From assembly GCA_963756115.1 (NCBI GenBank), contig CAVWMN010000002.1:372001-436000 (forward strand): 64,000 nucleotides of DNA, read 5' to 3'. The position numbers and the translations under genes were made by a program. Origin of the DNA: JTS-RE37 sp963756115 (lineage in GTDB: Bacteria > Bacteroidota > Bacteroidia > Flavobacteriales > Flavobacteriaceae). Each line of letters begins with the position of its first letter. Position 1 is the first letter of the stretch. The notes under the pieces are model-generated. The model worked only from the letters and a program-made list of their open reading frames with translations, had not been told where the DNA came from and made no database searches. Below are positions 51,843-61,980 of this stretch, piece by piece.

Positions 51843-53663
51843 TTACATCCTTTCCGGCACTTCTATCCCTAACAGACGGAATGCAGATCGGATAACTTCT
51901 CCTACTTTTCCGGAGAGCTGAACCCTGAACATCTTTACCGAATCTTCATTTTCGCCTAATATTGAAACCTGCTGGTAAAAGGAATTGAATTCCTTTACAA
52001 GGTCGTAGGTGTAATTTGCGATAATGGCCGGGCTGTAGCTTTCTGCCGCCAGTTGCACCGTTTCCGGGAACAGCTGCAGGAGTTTCAGGAGTTCTTTCTC
52101 TTTTGAGTGCAATTCCTTTACCGGTAGCTTTGTATGCTCCTCGCTCTTTTTGCCGGTAGGGCGGCCATCCCGGGATGTTCCGATATCTGATGTGGCCTTC
52201 CGGAGTATGGATTGGATCCGGGCATAGGTATACTGGATAAAAGGACCTGTATTGCCCTGGAAATCCACCGATTCTTCGGGATCAAAAAGTATCCGCTTTT
52301 TGGGGTCTACCTTAAGGATATAATATTTCAGTGCACCAAGTCCGATCATATGGTGGAGCTCCTGCTTTTCTTTTTCGCTGAATTCATCCAATTTCCCGAG
52401 TTCCTCGGAAATGGCGGCAGCGGTCTCCGTCATTTCTGCAATCAGGTCGTCTGCATCCACCACGGTGCCTTCCCTGCTTTTCATTTTACCTCCTGGCAGG
52501 TCTACCATTCCATAACTCAGATGGTACAGTTGTTTAGCCCATGAGAAACCCAATTTTTTCAGGATGAGGAACAACACCTTGAAATGATAATCCTGTTCAT
52601 TCCCAACAGTATAGACCATACCCCCGATATCCGGAAAATCCTTTACCCTTTGAATAGCCGTCCCGATATCCTGGGTCATATAGACCGCTGTCCCATCTGA
52701 CCGGAGAACTATTTTCTCATCCAGTCCCTCGTCGGTGAGGTCTATCCAGACACTGCCGTCCTCCTTTTTATAAAAAACTCCTTTTTCCAGGCCTTCATCT
52801 ACAACTGCTTTTCCCAGGAGATAGGTACTGCTTTCATAATACAGCTTATCAAAATCAACTCCTAAATTGGTATAGGTCTCTTCAAAACCTTTATACACCC
52901 ATTTGTTCATGGTTTCCCAAAGGTTTACTACTGCGGCATCTCCTGCTTCCCATCTGCGCAGCATATCCTGCGCCTCAAGCAATAACGGTGCTTCCTTCTC
53001 AGCATTTGCTTTTCCCCGCCCGGCCGCCTCCAGGGCTGCAACTTCCTGTTTATAGGCCTTATCAAAGGCCACATAATAGTTCCCGACCAGCTTATCCCCC
53101 TTGATCCCTGAACTTTCCGGGGTTACCCCCTCACCAAATCGTTGCCAGGCCAGCATGCTTTTACAGATATGGATCCCCCGGTCATTTATTATCTGTGTTT
53201 TATACACCTTCTTTCCGGAAGCCCTGAGGATCTCGGCTACCGAATAGCCAAGCAAATTGTTCCGGATGTGGCCCAGGTGCAAGGGTTTGTTGGTGTTTGG
53301 GGAGGAATATTCCACCATCACAGCGTCCTGTCCGTCAGTACGGCAATACCCAAAGTCTTCGCTATCCCGGATGGAATTAAAAAATTCCAGATAATAGGCA
53401 TCTGAAAGGACGATGTTCAAAAATCCCTTGATGACATTGAAACCCGCAACTTCTTCTATCTGATCCTGTAAATATGTGCCGATTACATTCCCGATCTGTT
53501 CCGGATTTCCTTTTACAAAGCGGAGCATGGGAAAAATAACCGCAGTGATATCCCCCTCGAAATCCTTTCGCGTTGGCTGAAATTCCACTGCAGGCAATTC
53601 CACCTCATATGCGGAAGCCACTGCTTCCTTCACCTTTGCTGTTAATACATCCTGGATATTCAT
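51843..53663 (-). CDS. argS: Arginine-tRNA ligase
   Basis: The ATG at 53663 gives 606 aa. The longer frame to 53687 starts inside the -7 box and is rejected. The protein has the ArgRS N-terminal domain, SSPNTNKPLHLGHIRNN (HIGH-like site, near 125), and the C-terminal anticodon-binding DALR domain. It charges tRNA-Arg in the cytoplasm. Monocistronic, convergent with the receptor gene. Confidence 0.96.
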   Translation of the reverse strand: MNIQDVLTAKVKEAVASAYEVELPAVEFQPTRKDFEGDITAVIFPMLRFVKGNPEQIGNVIGTYLQDQIEEVAGFNVIKGFLNIVLSDAYYLEFFNSIRDSEDFGYCRTDGQDAVMVEYSSPNTNKPLHLGHIRNNLLGYSVAEILRASGKKVYKTQIINDRGIHICKSMLAWQRFGEGVTPESSGIKGDKLVGNYYVAFDKAYKQEVAALEAAGRGKANAEKEAPLLLEAQDMLRRWEAGDAAVVNLWETMNKWVYKGFEETYTNLGVDFDKLYYESSTYLLGKAVVDEGLEKGVFYKKEDGSVWIDLTDEGLDEKIVLRSDGTAVYMTQDIGTAIQRVKDFPDIGGMVYTVGNEQDYHFKVLFLILKKLGFSWAKQLYHLSYGMVDLPGGKMKSREGTVVDADDLIAEMTETAAAISEELGKLDEFSEKEKQELHHMIGLGALKYYILKVDPKKRILFDPEESVDFQGNTGPFIQYTYARIQSILRKATSDIGTSRDGRPTGKKSEEHTKLPVKELHSKEKELLKLLQLFPETVQLAAESYSPAIIANYTYDLVKEFNSFYQQVSILGENEDSVKMFRVQLSGKVGEVIRSAFRLLGIEVPERM

Positions 53664-53684
53664 AACTTCTGGGTTCCGAAGGTG

Positions 53685-53692
53685 CAAAACTA
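53685..53692 (-). promoter_or_regulatory. -7 box of argS
   Basis: The minus strand reads TAGTTTTG, a full TAnnTTTG match, 22 bp before the ATG at 53663. A TTAG stretch about 20 bp upstream may be the -33 element. Confidence 0.55.
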
Positions 53693-53790
53693 AACATTTT
53701 TTAGGCTTTGCTAACTAATTGTTCAGGCTACTTCGCAGTTCCGGCACATTTGATTAACTTTAGGTTTTATAGTCCAAGCCAGAATTATCC

Positions 53791-54216
53791 ATGTTGCTAA
53801 ATGTCTCATACAACAATACACAAGTCACTGAAAAGGTAGACGCAGCGGTAGGCAAACCCTTTACTTTAAAAGAACGCTGGGCAATGGATGGCATTGGTTC
53901 CCCCAAACTCTTCATCACTGCAACCAGTATGGAAATCAGCAACCTTTTAATGCTCGACAACAACCTGAACAGTTGTAATATTGAGATGCGGCCCAAAGGT
54001 ATCATTGTACGTTTCCGTTCTTTACTGGAAACTTTCGCCCTGGTGATCCCGTATTACAAACTGAGTATTTACAAGGGCGACTTTGCGATTTACTCCATTT
54101 ATAAAGACCATTATTTTATAAAGGTCCGCTCCGATACCAAAGCTATACAGCGCTATTTTAAAAAACTCCTGGATTTTAAGGCCAACAACGCCCCTACCTC
54201 TATTGAGGACCTATAA
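53791..54216 (+). CDS. Conserved hypothetical protein
   Basis: The 141-aa protein is an alpha/beta, mostly soluble protein with no motif that I know. Aromatic-rich strands (YYKLSIYKGDFAIYSIYKDHYFIKV) near residue 90 resemble a PH-like barrel with a C-terminal helix, which is only a shape impression. It is divergent from argS and looks like a flavobacterial core gene. Confidence 0.7.
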   Translation: MLLNVSYNNTQVTEKVDAAVGKPFTLKERWAMDGIGSPKLFITATSMEISNLLMLDNNLNSCNIEMRPKGIIVRFRSLLETFALVIPYYKLSIYKGDFAIYSIYKDHYFIKVRSDTKAIQRYFKKLLDFKANNAPTSIEDL

Positions 54217-54283
54217 CGGAAAGATCCGCCCATATCCATAAGCAGCATCGCCGCGACTTTTTAAATCAAAATAAGTACATATT

Positions 54284-55708
54284 ATGAAAATACTCCTTAC
54301 CGGTGCCAACGGATATATCGGGATGCGACTGCTGCCTAAACTACTGGACCTGGGCCATACCCTCGTTTGTGTTGTCCGGGATAAAAACCGATTTGCAGTG
54401 GATCCTGAAAACGCCGCCGCAATAGAGGTGATTGAAATCGATTTCCTAAGCGAGGTACAAGAGGACCTTATCCCCCCTGATATAGACGCTGCCTATTACC
54501 TCATTCATTCCATGAGTTCATCAACTGAGGATTTTGATGAGCAGGAAGCACTGGCCGCCCGTAATTTTTGCACCTATTTAAAGCAAACCAGGGCAGAACA
54601 GGTCATCTATCTGAGCGGAATTGTCAATGAACAAAAGCTATCCAAACACCTGAAATCCAGAAAAAATGTCGAGGACATACTGTACAAAGGCGACTTTAAC
54701 CTTACCGTGTTGCGGGCTGGGATCATTGTAGGTTCCGGCAGTTCTTCTTTTGAGATTATCCGCGATCTCTGTGAAAAACTCCCGGTAATGATAACCCCAA
54801 AATGGGTCTTGACAAAAACACAGCCCATAGCGGTACGGGACATTATCGTTTTCCTCACGGAAGTGCTGGGCAGAAAGGAAGTGTATAATGATTCTTTTGA
54901 TATTGGCGGTTCCGATGTACTGACGTATAAAGAAATGCTGCAACAGTATGCACGGGTACGGGGATTTAAAAACTGGATCATAACGGTTCCGGTGATGACC
55001 CCTAAACTCTCATCCTACTGGTTGTATTTTGTAACCTCAACCTCTTACAAACTCGCGGTTAACCTGGTTGACAGTATGAAGATGGAAATAATCGCCAGGG
55101 ATAGGAGGTTGCAGGATATCCTGGGAATCCAAACCCACAGCTACCGCGAAGCAATAGACATGGCTTTTAACAAAATAGAACAGAACCTTGTGATCAGCAG
55201 CTGGAAGGACAGCATGGTCAGCGGCAGATTCCGTAAAAATATCGGAAAATATATACAGGTGCCAAAATACGGGGTGCTCCGGGATGTTAAGAAGATCCGG
55301 GTTACCGATCATGAGGCGGTATTGAGGAATATTTGGAAGATAGGAGGTGATACCGGATGGTATTACGGCAATTGGCTGTGGAAAATACGTGGGTTGGCAG
55401 ATAAATTCAATGGGGGGGTTGGACTCCGGCGCGGCCGTACACATCCGGACAGGATATCTACTGGTGATGCGCTCGACTTCTGGAGGGTTTTGCTCGCTGA
55501 TCGGGAAAATGGGCGGTTGTTGCTTTTTGCAGAGATGCGGTTACCTGGAGAAGCCTGGCTTGAATTCTGGGTTGATGATGAAAATATGTTTCACCAGACC
55601 GCAACCTTTCGCCCCAGAGGCCTTTGGGGAAGGATATACTGGTACAGCATGTTTCCCTTCCATTACTTTATCTTTGAAGGAATGTTACGGAACATCGCAA
55701 AAACCTAA
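54284..55708 (+). CDS. NAD(P)-binding epimerase-like protein with DUF2867 C terminus
   Basis: The 474-aa protein begins with an NAD(P)-binding domain of the atypical SDR type (LLTGANGYIGMRLLPKLL at residues 4-21). It then has a DUF2867 domain from about 325 (GDTGWYYGNWLWKIRG; STGDALDFWRVL; MRLPGEAWLEFWV). This pairing is common in Bacteroidota and of unknown role, possibly in cofactor- or lipid-linked metabolism. It stands alone with 67 bp in front. Confidence 0.8.
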   Translation: MKILLTGANGYIGMRLLPKLLDLGHTLVCVVRDKNRFAVDPENAAAIEVIEIDFLSEVQEDLIPPDIDAAYYLIHSMSSSTEDFDEQEALAARNFCTYLKQTRAEQVIYLSGIVNEQKLSKHLKSRKNVEDILYKGDFNLTVLRAGIIVGSGSSSFEIIRDLCEKLPVMITPKWVLTKTQPIAVRDIIVFLTEVLGRKEVYNDSFDIGGSDVLTYKEMLQQYARVRGFKNWIITVPVMTPKLSSYWLYFVTSTSYKLAVNLVDSMKMEIIARDRRLQDILGIQTHSYREAIDMAFNKIEQNLVISSWKDSMVSGRFRKNIGKYIQVPKYGVLRDVKKIRVTDHEAVLRNIWKIGGDTGWYYGNWLWKIRGLADKFNGGVGLRRGRTHPDRISTGDALDFWRVLLADRENGRLLLFAEMRLPGEAWLEFWVDDENMFHQTATFRPRGLWGRIYWYSMFPFHYFIFEGMLRNIAKT

Positions 55709-55769
55709 AATTCCAGATCCGGATGATTGCCTGTCTTAGCAAGGGGTAATTTTTTATCCTTCCCTCCCC

Positions 55770-57260
55770 ATGAAATACACTTTAATACTCATTATACTAC
55801 TGCTCGGCGGTTTCGGGGCACCCTGCATTATGGCACAACGCACTGGCTGGAAGATAGCCGATGCCAGCTCAGGAGAGGGTATCCCGTATGCTACTGTACA
55901 ACTGGGTCCCCATACCGGAACAGTTACCAATGAAGAAGGGAGGTTCAGTATACAATCCGGGGATTTGGTAACCAGGGACACCCTATATATATCGAGCATG
56001 GGATATGAACAGAAAGTGGTATCCCGGAAGCAACTATCAGACAGCATAATTTATCTCATTCCAAAACCAATTGCACTGGAAGGTATTTACCTTTTTGACA
56101 AGGAACTGACAGTTTCCGAGATCATTTCTAAAATAAAAGATAATCTGGATGTGAACTACCGTTCCGTTCCTACCAGGCAGCGGTTATTTATACGGCATTC
56201 CAGCCTTAATACCATACAAAAACTCGACGTTGCCTTCAGGGAATCGACCATTGCCGAACTGAACAAATTATTTATTGACAGTATCGTGCGCATCCTGCCG
56301 AGGAGCGCGTCGTATTTTACCGAAAGCCTTTGCGATTATTACCGGAGCCCGGAGGCAAATCGCCTGAAAGTTATAAAGGCGGCAGAGTTGTATGACAAAA
56401 ACAACGAAGGTTCCATGGAAGCACTGTCCAAAAGGCTTGAAAAGATATTCAGGGAGAATGTAAAACCAAATTCCTACCTTAAAATTAAATCAGGGATATT
56501 CGGGCAGAAGGTCCGGGTAGATTCGATACTGGAAGCTTCCGGGGAGGGTGCTGCGAAGGAGGAAGGATTCAAAGACCCGAAGAAGCAGGAGTATCATTCC
56601 GGGCAAAAAGGACAGCTTCGGCAACTGTATAAGGAGCAGTTCTTTAACAAGGATAGCAAATTGAATTTCATACTACAGTCCAACCGCTATGAATTTAAGG
56701 TTAGAGGTTATAGTAATATCGGCGACCAGGATGTCTATGTGCTTGATTTTACCCCCAAAAGGAAAGAAGATTTCAAAGGGACCATCTTTGTGAACCTGGA
56801 GGATTTTGCCATCCTGCGGGTAGAGTATGAAAATGTAAGGTCGCTACGGAAGATACGCCTGCTCGGTCTGCGGTATGAGGAAACTATATACAGGGGGACA
56901 ACCCTCTTTGCCAAGGGTACCGGCGACCAGTATGAAATACAGTTTATGGAAAAGATCATGGGAAGGATCATGGGTATCAACAGGCCTTTGCAGGTTATTG
57001 AGAAGAATAAATTTGTGAGGGGGCGGAGAAAACAGAATGAATTGTCACTGCAGCTGGATATCCTGAATAACAACTTAGAAAAATATAACCTGGTGGTTTT
57101 CAATACCGATACCGTTAACGGGCGTGACTTATCTGGGGTGGAGGAAAATACACAGGTGGAAGCTGCCTATCAATCCCGGTATGACCCAGAATTCTGGGAA
57201 GGGTATAACATTATGGAACCCAATGAGGCCATCCGTTCCTTTACCATTCCCGAAGAATAA
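55770..57260 (+). CDS. Exported carboxypeptidase-like-domain protein
   Basis: The 496-aa protein has a signal peptide (LILIILLLGGFGAPCIMAQ) and a CarboxypepD-reg-like domain (about 25-110, IADASSGEGIPYATVQLG; TVTNEEGRFSI). After it comes a long alpha/beta region with many basic residues and a C-terminal part of beta strands (FKVRGYSNIGDQDVYVLDF) resembling outer-membrane-associated proteins. Family members are exported and of unknown function. Confidence 0.75.
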   Translation: MKYTLILIILLLGGFGAPCIMAQRTGWKIADASSGEGIPYATVQLGPHTGTVTNEEGRFSIQSGDLVTRDTLYISSMGYEQKVVSRKQLSDSIIYLIPKPIALEGIYLFDKELTVSEIISKIKDNLDVNYRSVPTRQRLFIRHSSLNTIQKLDVAFRESTIAELNKLFIDSIVRILPRSASYFTESLCDYYRSPEANRLKVIKAAELYDKNNEGSMEALSKRLEKIFRENVKPNSYLKIKSGIFGQKVRVDSILEASGEGAAKEEGFKDPKKQEYHSGQKGQLRQLYKEQFFNKDSKLNFILQSNRYEFKVRGYSNIGDQDVYVLDFTPKRKEDFKGTIFVNLEDFAILRVEYENVRSLRKIRLLGLRYEETIYRGTTLFAKGTGDQYEIQFMEKIMGRIMGINRPLQVIEKNKFVRGRRKQNELSLQLDILNNNLEKYNLVVFNTDTVNGRDLSGVEENTQVEAAYQSRYDPEFWEGYNIMEPNEAIRSFTIPEE

Positions 57261-57340
57261 GGTTAGCCTGCCCCAATTTCGTTTATCTTTAAACATCAAT
57301 CCTTAAAGCCGCAGACATCAGGGAAATCTTAAAAAATAAC

Positions 57341-58843
57341 ATGCTGATCCGATTGTCTGTAGGAATAATCCTGTTGTTCTCGCTCGCCGTCTTTTTTTTC
57401 ACGGATGAGAGTTACAGGATCATCGAAGTCTCTTCCCTATGGGTGCGAAATTATTTTGGTTACTTCTACCTGTATCTTGGACTCGGCTGTGTGCTGTTAC
57501 TATTATTCATTGCGATTTCACCCCTTGGAAAAATACGGCTCGGGAAGCCCCACCAACGGCCTGAACATTCCTTATGGGCCTGGACGGCCATGTTGTATAG
57601 TGCCGGGATGGGTGCCGGTATCCTGCTAAGGGCAGTACAGGAACCCGTTTTTATGCTGCAATATCCCCCTTACCCTTCTGAACTGCCCCCTGAGATCCTC
57701 GCATTGGAATATACCTTTTACCAATGGGGTTTTACGGCATGGGCATTTTACGGACTGTTTGCCATGGTTGTGGGATATGCCCTGTTCGTCAGGAAAAAAA
57801 AGGTGCTGGTCAGTGCTACCATAGAAGATACCATTTCCAATGGGGCCGCACGTAACGGCATTGACATCATTACGATCATTACCACCGTATTCGGGCTGAT
57901 AGCCGCCATAGGCCTGGGCACAACCCAGATCAGCGGGGGGCTTAACCATCTGTTTGCCGGCGGTTTTGGCCTGGGCTCCACACTGTTCCTGGCAACCCTG
58001 ATCTCCTCCCTTGCTTTTTATTCTGCCTGGCGAGGTGTCAATAAAGGGATTAAAATACTCTCCAAGATCAACATCCTGATTACCCTGTCGTTATTGTTAT
58101 TCGTTTTTGTAAGCAGCGATATGCGGGTAATCCTTGTATCATTTATTACGGCCACCTTTCAGTATTTTATCGATTTTATCCCGATGAGCCTGGCCTTTGG
58201 GAGTTACGACCCGGGCATGGCTTTTTTAACGGACTGGACGTTTTATTACTGGGCATTCTGGCTGGCGTGGGCGCCCTTCACCGGAATATTCATCGCACGG
58301 ATATCCAAAGGGCGAACCCTGCGGCAACTGTTGCTGGGCGTCCTGGTAATACCTTCCGTGGGTACTTTCTTCTGGTTCTCGGTATTTGGGACATCTGCCT
58401 TCCAGATAATTGAAGGGTTGGGGGATTATCAAAATGAATTCGGCAACGTTTTTTCATCAATTTTTAAATTCTTTGAGAATTACCCCATGGCCTCCCTCCT
58501 CAACCTTACAACAATTGTACTCCTGATCAGTTTTTTGGTAACCTCCGTAGATTCTGCTGTTTTTGTTCTCAGCATGTTCACAGACCGTGGAAAAAAAGAA
58601 CCCGATAAAAAGCACAGGTTGCTCTGGTCGGTATTTATCCTTGTAGCAACCCTGGCACTGATCATCCTGGGCAATGCAAAGCCGGAGGTAGATGTGCTCG
58701 TAGCCGTTCAAAAACTGCTTATCATAACCTCCCTGCCGTTTGCTTTTTTTATGGTGGTGATGACCCTGATCTTTTTAAGGGGCCTGAGGAAGGCTACAGA
58801 GCCACCTGGTTCAGGAACTGGTCAAAAGGGTACAGGGCTTTAA
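57341..58843 (+). CDS. BCCT-family transporter
   Basis: The 500-aa protein has 12 membrane helices and the BCCT aromatic substrate region (YQWGFTAWAFYGLFA near residue 128; FYYWAFWLAWAPFTGIF near residue 304). It also has the GAGMGAGIL-like entry at GMGAGILLRAVQEP. BCCT transporters import betaine, choline or carnitine with sodium or protons. The 3' end overlaps the convergent DUF2461 gene by 50 bp. Substrate not determinable. Confidence 0.9.
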   Translation: MLIRLSVGIILLFSLAVFFFTDESYRIIEVSSLWVRNYFGYFYLYLGLGCVLLLLFIAISPLGKIRLGKPHQRPEHSLWAWTAMLYSAGMGAGILLRAVQEPVFMLQYPPYPSELPPEILALEYTFYQWGFTAWAFYGLFAMVVGYALFVRKKKVLVSATIEDTISNGAARNGIDIITIITTVFGLIAAIGLGTTQISGGLNHLFAGGFGLGSTLFLATLISSLAFYSAWRGVNKGIKILSKINILITLSLLLFVFVSSDMRVILVSFITATFQYFIDFIPMSLAFGSYDPGMAFLTDWTFYYWAFWLAWAPFTGIFIARISKGRTLRQLLLGVLVIPSVGTFFWFSVFGTSAFQIIEGLGDYQNEFGNVFSSIFKFFENYPMASLLNLTTIVLLISFLVTSVDSAVFVLSMFTDRGKKEPDKKHRLLWSVFILVATLALIILGNAKPEVDVLVAVQKLLIITSLPFAFFMVVMTLIFLRGLRKATEPPGSGTGQKGTGL

Positions 58844-59465
58844 ATGTTGCCACGCAGTGTTGTAGGAAGTTGGGCGCCGTTACCATGGCATCCGTACAAT
58901 GATGGGTTGCCAGGAAGCTTTTATATTTCAGCAATTCAATTTCCGGATGGTCTTTGGGGAAGTCCCGGGGTGCGGTTTTTAACTGCTCCCCTTCCAGCGC
59001 TCCGAAATATGTTTTAAAATCCCTGCTGTTCAGTATCTTTTTAAAATTTTCGGGATCTTCAGCGATTTCTGTTCGAATAGCTTTCAACCAGGGCCCCTGT
59101 GGCATATAGGCCCCACCCGCAAGCATGGATTCCCCCGGCCCAATATGGATATAATAACCCGCCCTGGAGTGGATATCCGATTTTTTGGCAGCCCCCGTTA
59201 CATGCGCACCCAAATGCGTTTTATAAGGTGATTTATCGCTTGAGAACCGCACATCACGGTAAATCCTGAAGATGCAGTCTTTCGCAGTAAAATGTCCGAT
59301 GGTCTTGTCGAACAGTACAATTTCTGCCAGCAGCGCATCAACAAATAATTCAAATTCAGCCTTTGCTGCTTCAAACCGAGGTTTATTGGCGTTGAACCAC
59401 TCCCGGGTATTGTTTGTTTTCAGGTCTTTCAAAAAATTCAGTGTATTCTTGCTGATCTGTGTCAT
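58794..59465 (-). CDS. DUF2461 protein
   Basis: The 223-aa protein has the DUF2461 pattern: TLNFLKDLKTNNTREWFNANK at the start, FRIYRDVRFSSDKSPYKTHLGAHVTG near residue 65, and GYYIHIGPGESMLAGG near 105. The family's role is unknown. The gene ends inside the BCCT gene by 50 bp on the opposite strand. Confidence 0.85.
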   Translation of the reverse strand: MTQISKNTLNFLKDLKTNNTREWFNANKPRFEAAKAEFELFVDALLAEIVLFDKTIGHFTAKDCIFRIYRDVRFSSDKSPYKTHLGAHVTGAAKKSDIHSRAGYYIHIGPGESMLAGGAYMPQGPWLKAIRTEIAEDPENFKKILNSRDFKTYFGALEGEQLKTAPRDFPKDHPEIELLKYKSFLATHHCTDAMVTAPNFLQHCVATFKALYPFDQFLNQVAL

Positions 59466-59507
59466 GGGTTCTTGGAATTGTGGGTCTCACTGGGGCGGGA
59501 AGGATAC

Positions 59508-59858
59508 TTATTTTTTGCTTTTGTGTTTGCCAATCGGGGCATGAGGGTTGAAATCAAGGCATTTTGTTATCCAGAATTCGAGCGCCTCCTCATGGTCATA
59601 CGCACGCGGCTCCACAATGAGATAGCCCTTCATGGGCCTTTCACGCTGGAACATCTGGGAAGCGCCGGGCCGAAGGCTCAGTTCTGCAAGAGCTTCGGGG
59701 CCTACCCGGGCCAAAAGCCCGCCCTTAAAAGTGCCAAAGCACATTTTATCATCCACCATAATACAGTCTCCCCCGAACATTTTCTGTTCCCTCCACGATA
59801 CTTGATGGGAATCGAGGATGTTCCGTATACGGTCCATCAGGTATTGGTCTGTTGCCAT
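59508..59858 (-). CDS. TfoX N-terminal-domain protein
   Basis: From the ATG at 59858 (MATDQYLMDRI) the protein has 116 aa, almost entirely a TfoX-N domain (WREQKMFGGDCIMVDDKMCFG near 30; LLARVGPEAL near 55; MKGYLIV near 84). TfoX-related proteins are often linked to competence, but single-domain forms are uncharacterised. A longer frame to 59882 adds eight residues of doubtful coding quality. Confidence 0.8.
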   Translation of the reverse strand: MATDQYLMDRIRNILDSHQVSWREQKMFGGDCIMVDDKMCFGTFKGGLLARVGPEALAELSLRPGASQMFQRERPMKGYLIVEPRAYDHEEALEFWITKCLDFNPHAPIGKHKSKK

Positions 59859-59995
59859 CTCTCTATAAATCAGAAGAAACAATGTACTGATTAAATGCCA
59901 ATTGTTTTAGATATAAAACTGCCAGGGAAGCCAGTATCTCAGCGATCCAAACAAGGGTTGAACTACAGCGACGGGGCATCCCCCCTGGAAAAGTC

Positions 59996-60946
59996 TCATT
60001 CCAGGCTGGTCTTTGCAGAAACCCTGGGCAAAAATATTTCAGCTATCATACATCGGGCGCTCCCGCCCCCACAGGTTTCAATTGTATCCAGGGAGCTGTG
60101 GACGATCTTATTATCTTTCTGTATGCGTGCCAACTGCTCTTCTGTAAGGCTATGGAATGCTGCAGAGCTCATGACCATTAACCGCTGGTCATCCGAACCC
60201 AGGACCTGTAGCATATTCCCCGCAAAATGGTGCATTTGCTCTTCAGTGATCGGGATGATTTCCTTCCCGCTTTCCCTGAGGTGTTCAACTACATTTTTGC
60301 GTTCTTTTTTATCATCGATGGTATCCAGGCAGATTACACAGAAGTCTTCAGCCAGGCACATCATTACATTGGTATGGTATATGGGCATCCGCTCATCTTC
60401 CACCCATTGATTGGCCGTAAACAGGACTGGGGTACATTCAAAATCCTCACAAAATTCGATAAACAAAACCTCATGTGCCCTTTCGGATAAGGCGCAATAG
60501 GCCCTATTGTTTTCCCGGTCCATCAAAATACTCCCTGTACCTTCCAGAAAGATGCCTTCTTCCTCTGCCGAGGTATAATCGATGATTGTTTCAATGACAT
60601 AGCCATTTTCTTCCAGCATATCAAGCACATCTTCCCTCCTTTCCTTCCTTCGGTTAGGAGCAAACATGGGATAGCGGACCACCGTGCCGTTTTCATGGAA
60701 GGAAATCCAGTTATTGGGAAAGATGGAATCCGGGGTATCAGACCCGGGTTGGTCTTCCACTACCAGCACGTGAACACCCTCTTTTCGCAATACCTCAACA
60801 AAGGCATCAAATTCCTGTTGTGCTTTTTTATTGATCAGCGCGTTGGAAATATCCAAATCCTCCTGAAAATAATTATTGACGGCAGTTTGTTCATTCATCC
60901 TGAATTGAACGGGACGAACCATTAAAATGGTATTGGTAATCTGCAT
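59996..60946 (-). CDS. ctlX: CtlX-type arginine-deiminase-fold hydrolase
   Basis: The ATG at 60946 gives 316 aa starting with the typical QITNTILMVRPVQF. The longer frame to 61021 adds an AT-rich leader. Guanidino-group-modifying features include the N-rich FPNNWISFH near 77 and the active-site cysteine in GGGSARCMIAEIFLP near the end. CtlX proteins act on citrulline or arginine-like guanidino compounds. It follows a second deiminase-fold gene and gltA on the same strand. Confidence 0.85.
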   Translation of the reverse strand: MQITNTILMVRPVQFRMNEQTAVNNYFQEDLDISNALINKKAQQEFDAFVEVLRKEGVHVLVVEDQPGSDTPDSIFPNNWISFHENGTVVRYPMFAPNRRKERREDVLDMLEENGYVIETIIDYTSAEEEGIFLEGTGSILMDRENNRAYCALSERAHEVLFIEFCEDFECTPVLFTANQWVEDERMPIYHTNVMMCLAEDFCVICLDTIDDKKERKNVVEHLRESGKEIIPITEEQMHHFAGNMLQVLGSDDQRLMVMSSAAFHSLTEEQLARIQKDNKIVHSSLDTIETCGGGSARCMIAEIFLPRVSAKTSLE

Positions 60947-61048
60947 GATGGAACTGGAATTTACGTATGTAAAAATAGCGTATTTGTAAAATATATGCAT
61001 TGTTAAATCAGGGAAACCCAATAGCCGTTAAACCCTGTCCTACGCGCA

Positions 61049-61963
61049 TCACTCCCGGATAAGCGGTAAGGTACTGCACCGCAGCAGTCCTTCCTGTTTA
61101 CCGATCTCGGCATAGGGGATTTCTTCAACGGTAAAGCCCAATTCCCGCAGCCAGTTGTTCAGGCGGGTAAAACTGCGTTCAGAAACCACTACTTCCGGGG
61201 AAATGGAAAATACATTGCTGAACATCTGGTACATTTCATCTTTTGTGATTTCAAAGATATTTTCCTTCCCGAAATACTGCACCAGCCATTCGTATTCTTC
61301 CCGTATCAAAAAACCATTCGGGTGGATTATGGCTTTATCCTTCCCAACCGGCTGGAAACAACAATCCAGGTGCAGCGCATTTTCCCGGGCATTGTGGTTG
61401 GATTTCCGCAATTCAAAGGACTTTATTTTTTTATGGGGAAACTGGTCCCGTATATATTCAACAGCTTCCTTGTTGGTCCGGGCGGTGATAAAATCCGCAT
61501 AGTCCTTGCCGGTGTAGGTCCCGATAAAAATATATTCATTCCATGGCATGACATCACCCCCTTCTACGTGCACCTCTTTTGGAGGGGTCAGGATTTTTTG
61601 GGGATCTACAGTATCCAGTACATGGAGGATCGCTTCAACTTCCCGCTCCCGGATAGGCAGGATATTAGCCTTGAAGAGTTTATCTTCCAATACGAAGGCG
61701 ATATCCCTTGAAAAGATCTGATTGCAATCCGTGATGACCTCCGGGCGAAAAACCTGCACACCGTACTTCTGCAACACCTTTTCGAATGCATCCATTTCCC
61801 GGACCATAGCTGTTTCCAAAGGGTAGGTGCCTGCGATGATATGTTCAAAGGATTTTGGGTCATATGCTTCTTCGGGTTTCGGAACGGGCCCTGAACTTTT
61901 GGCTGTACCAAGCAATACGGCTTTTAGCCGAGATGTCTCGTCGGTAATGGAGAGGTTAAGCAT
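61049..61963 (-). CDS. Arginine-deiminase-fold protein (DDAH-like)
   Basis: The 304-aa protein belongs to the guanidino-group-modifying superfamily. Visible sites are EGGDVMPWN near 132, HLDCCFQP near 199 (the catalytic His) and LRCSTLPL at the end (the nucleophile Cys). It resembles dimethylarginine dimethylaminohydrolases. The start is 17 bp after the gltA stop, so it is very likely co-transcribed with gltA. A link between arginine breakdown and the TCA cycle is only inference. Confidence 0.85.
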   Translation of the reverse strand: MLNLSITDETSRLKAVLLGTAKSSGPVPKPEEAYDPKSFEHIIAGTYPLETAMVREMDAFEKVLQKYGVQVFRPEVITDCNQIFSRDIAFVLEDKLFKANILPIREREVEAILHVLDTVDPQKILTPPKEVHVEGGDVMPWNEYIFIGTYTGKDYADFITARTNKEAVEYIRDQFPHKKIKSFELRKSNHNARENALHLDCCFQPVGKDKAIIHPNGFLIREEYEWLVQYFGKENIFEITKDEMYQMFSNVFSISPEVVVSERSFTRLNNWLRELGFTVEEIPYAEIGKQEGLLRCSTLPLIRE

Positions 61964-61980
61964 ATGTAAACTGGAAGTTT

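Noticed and set aside
53664..53687. Upstream argS start at 53687
   Set aside because: The perfect -7 box at 53685-53692 overlaps it, so transcripts begin downstream.
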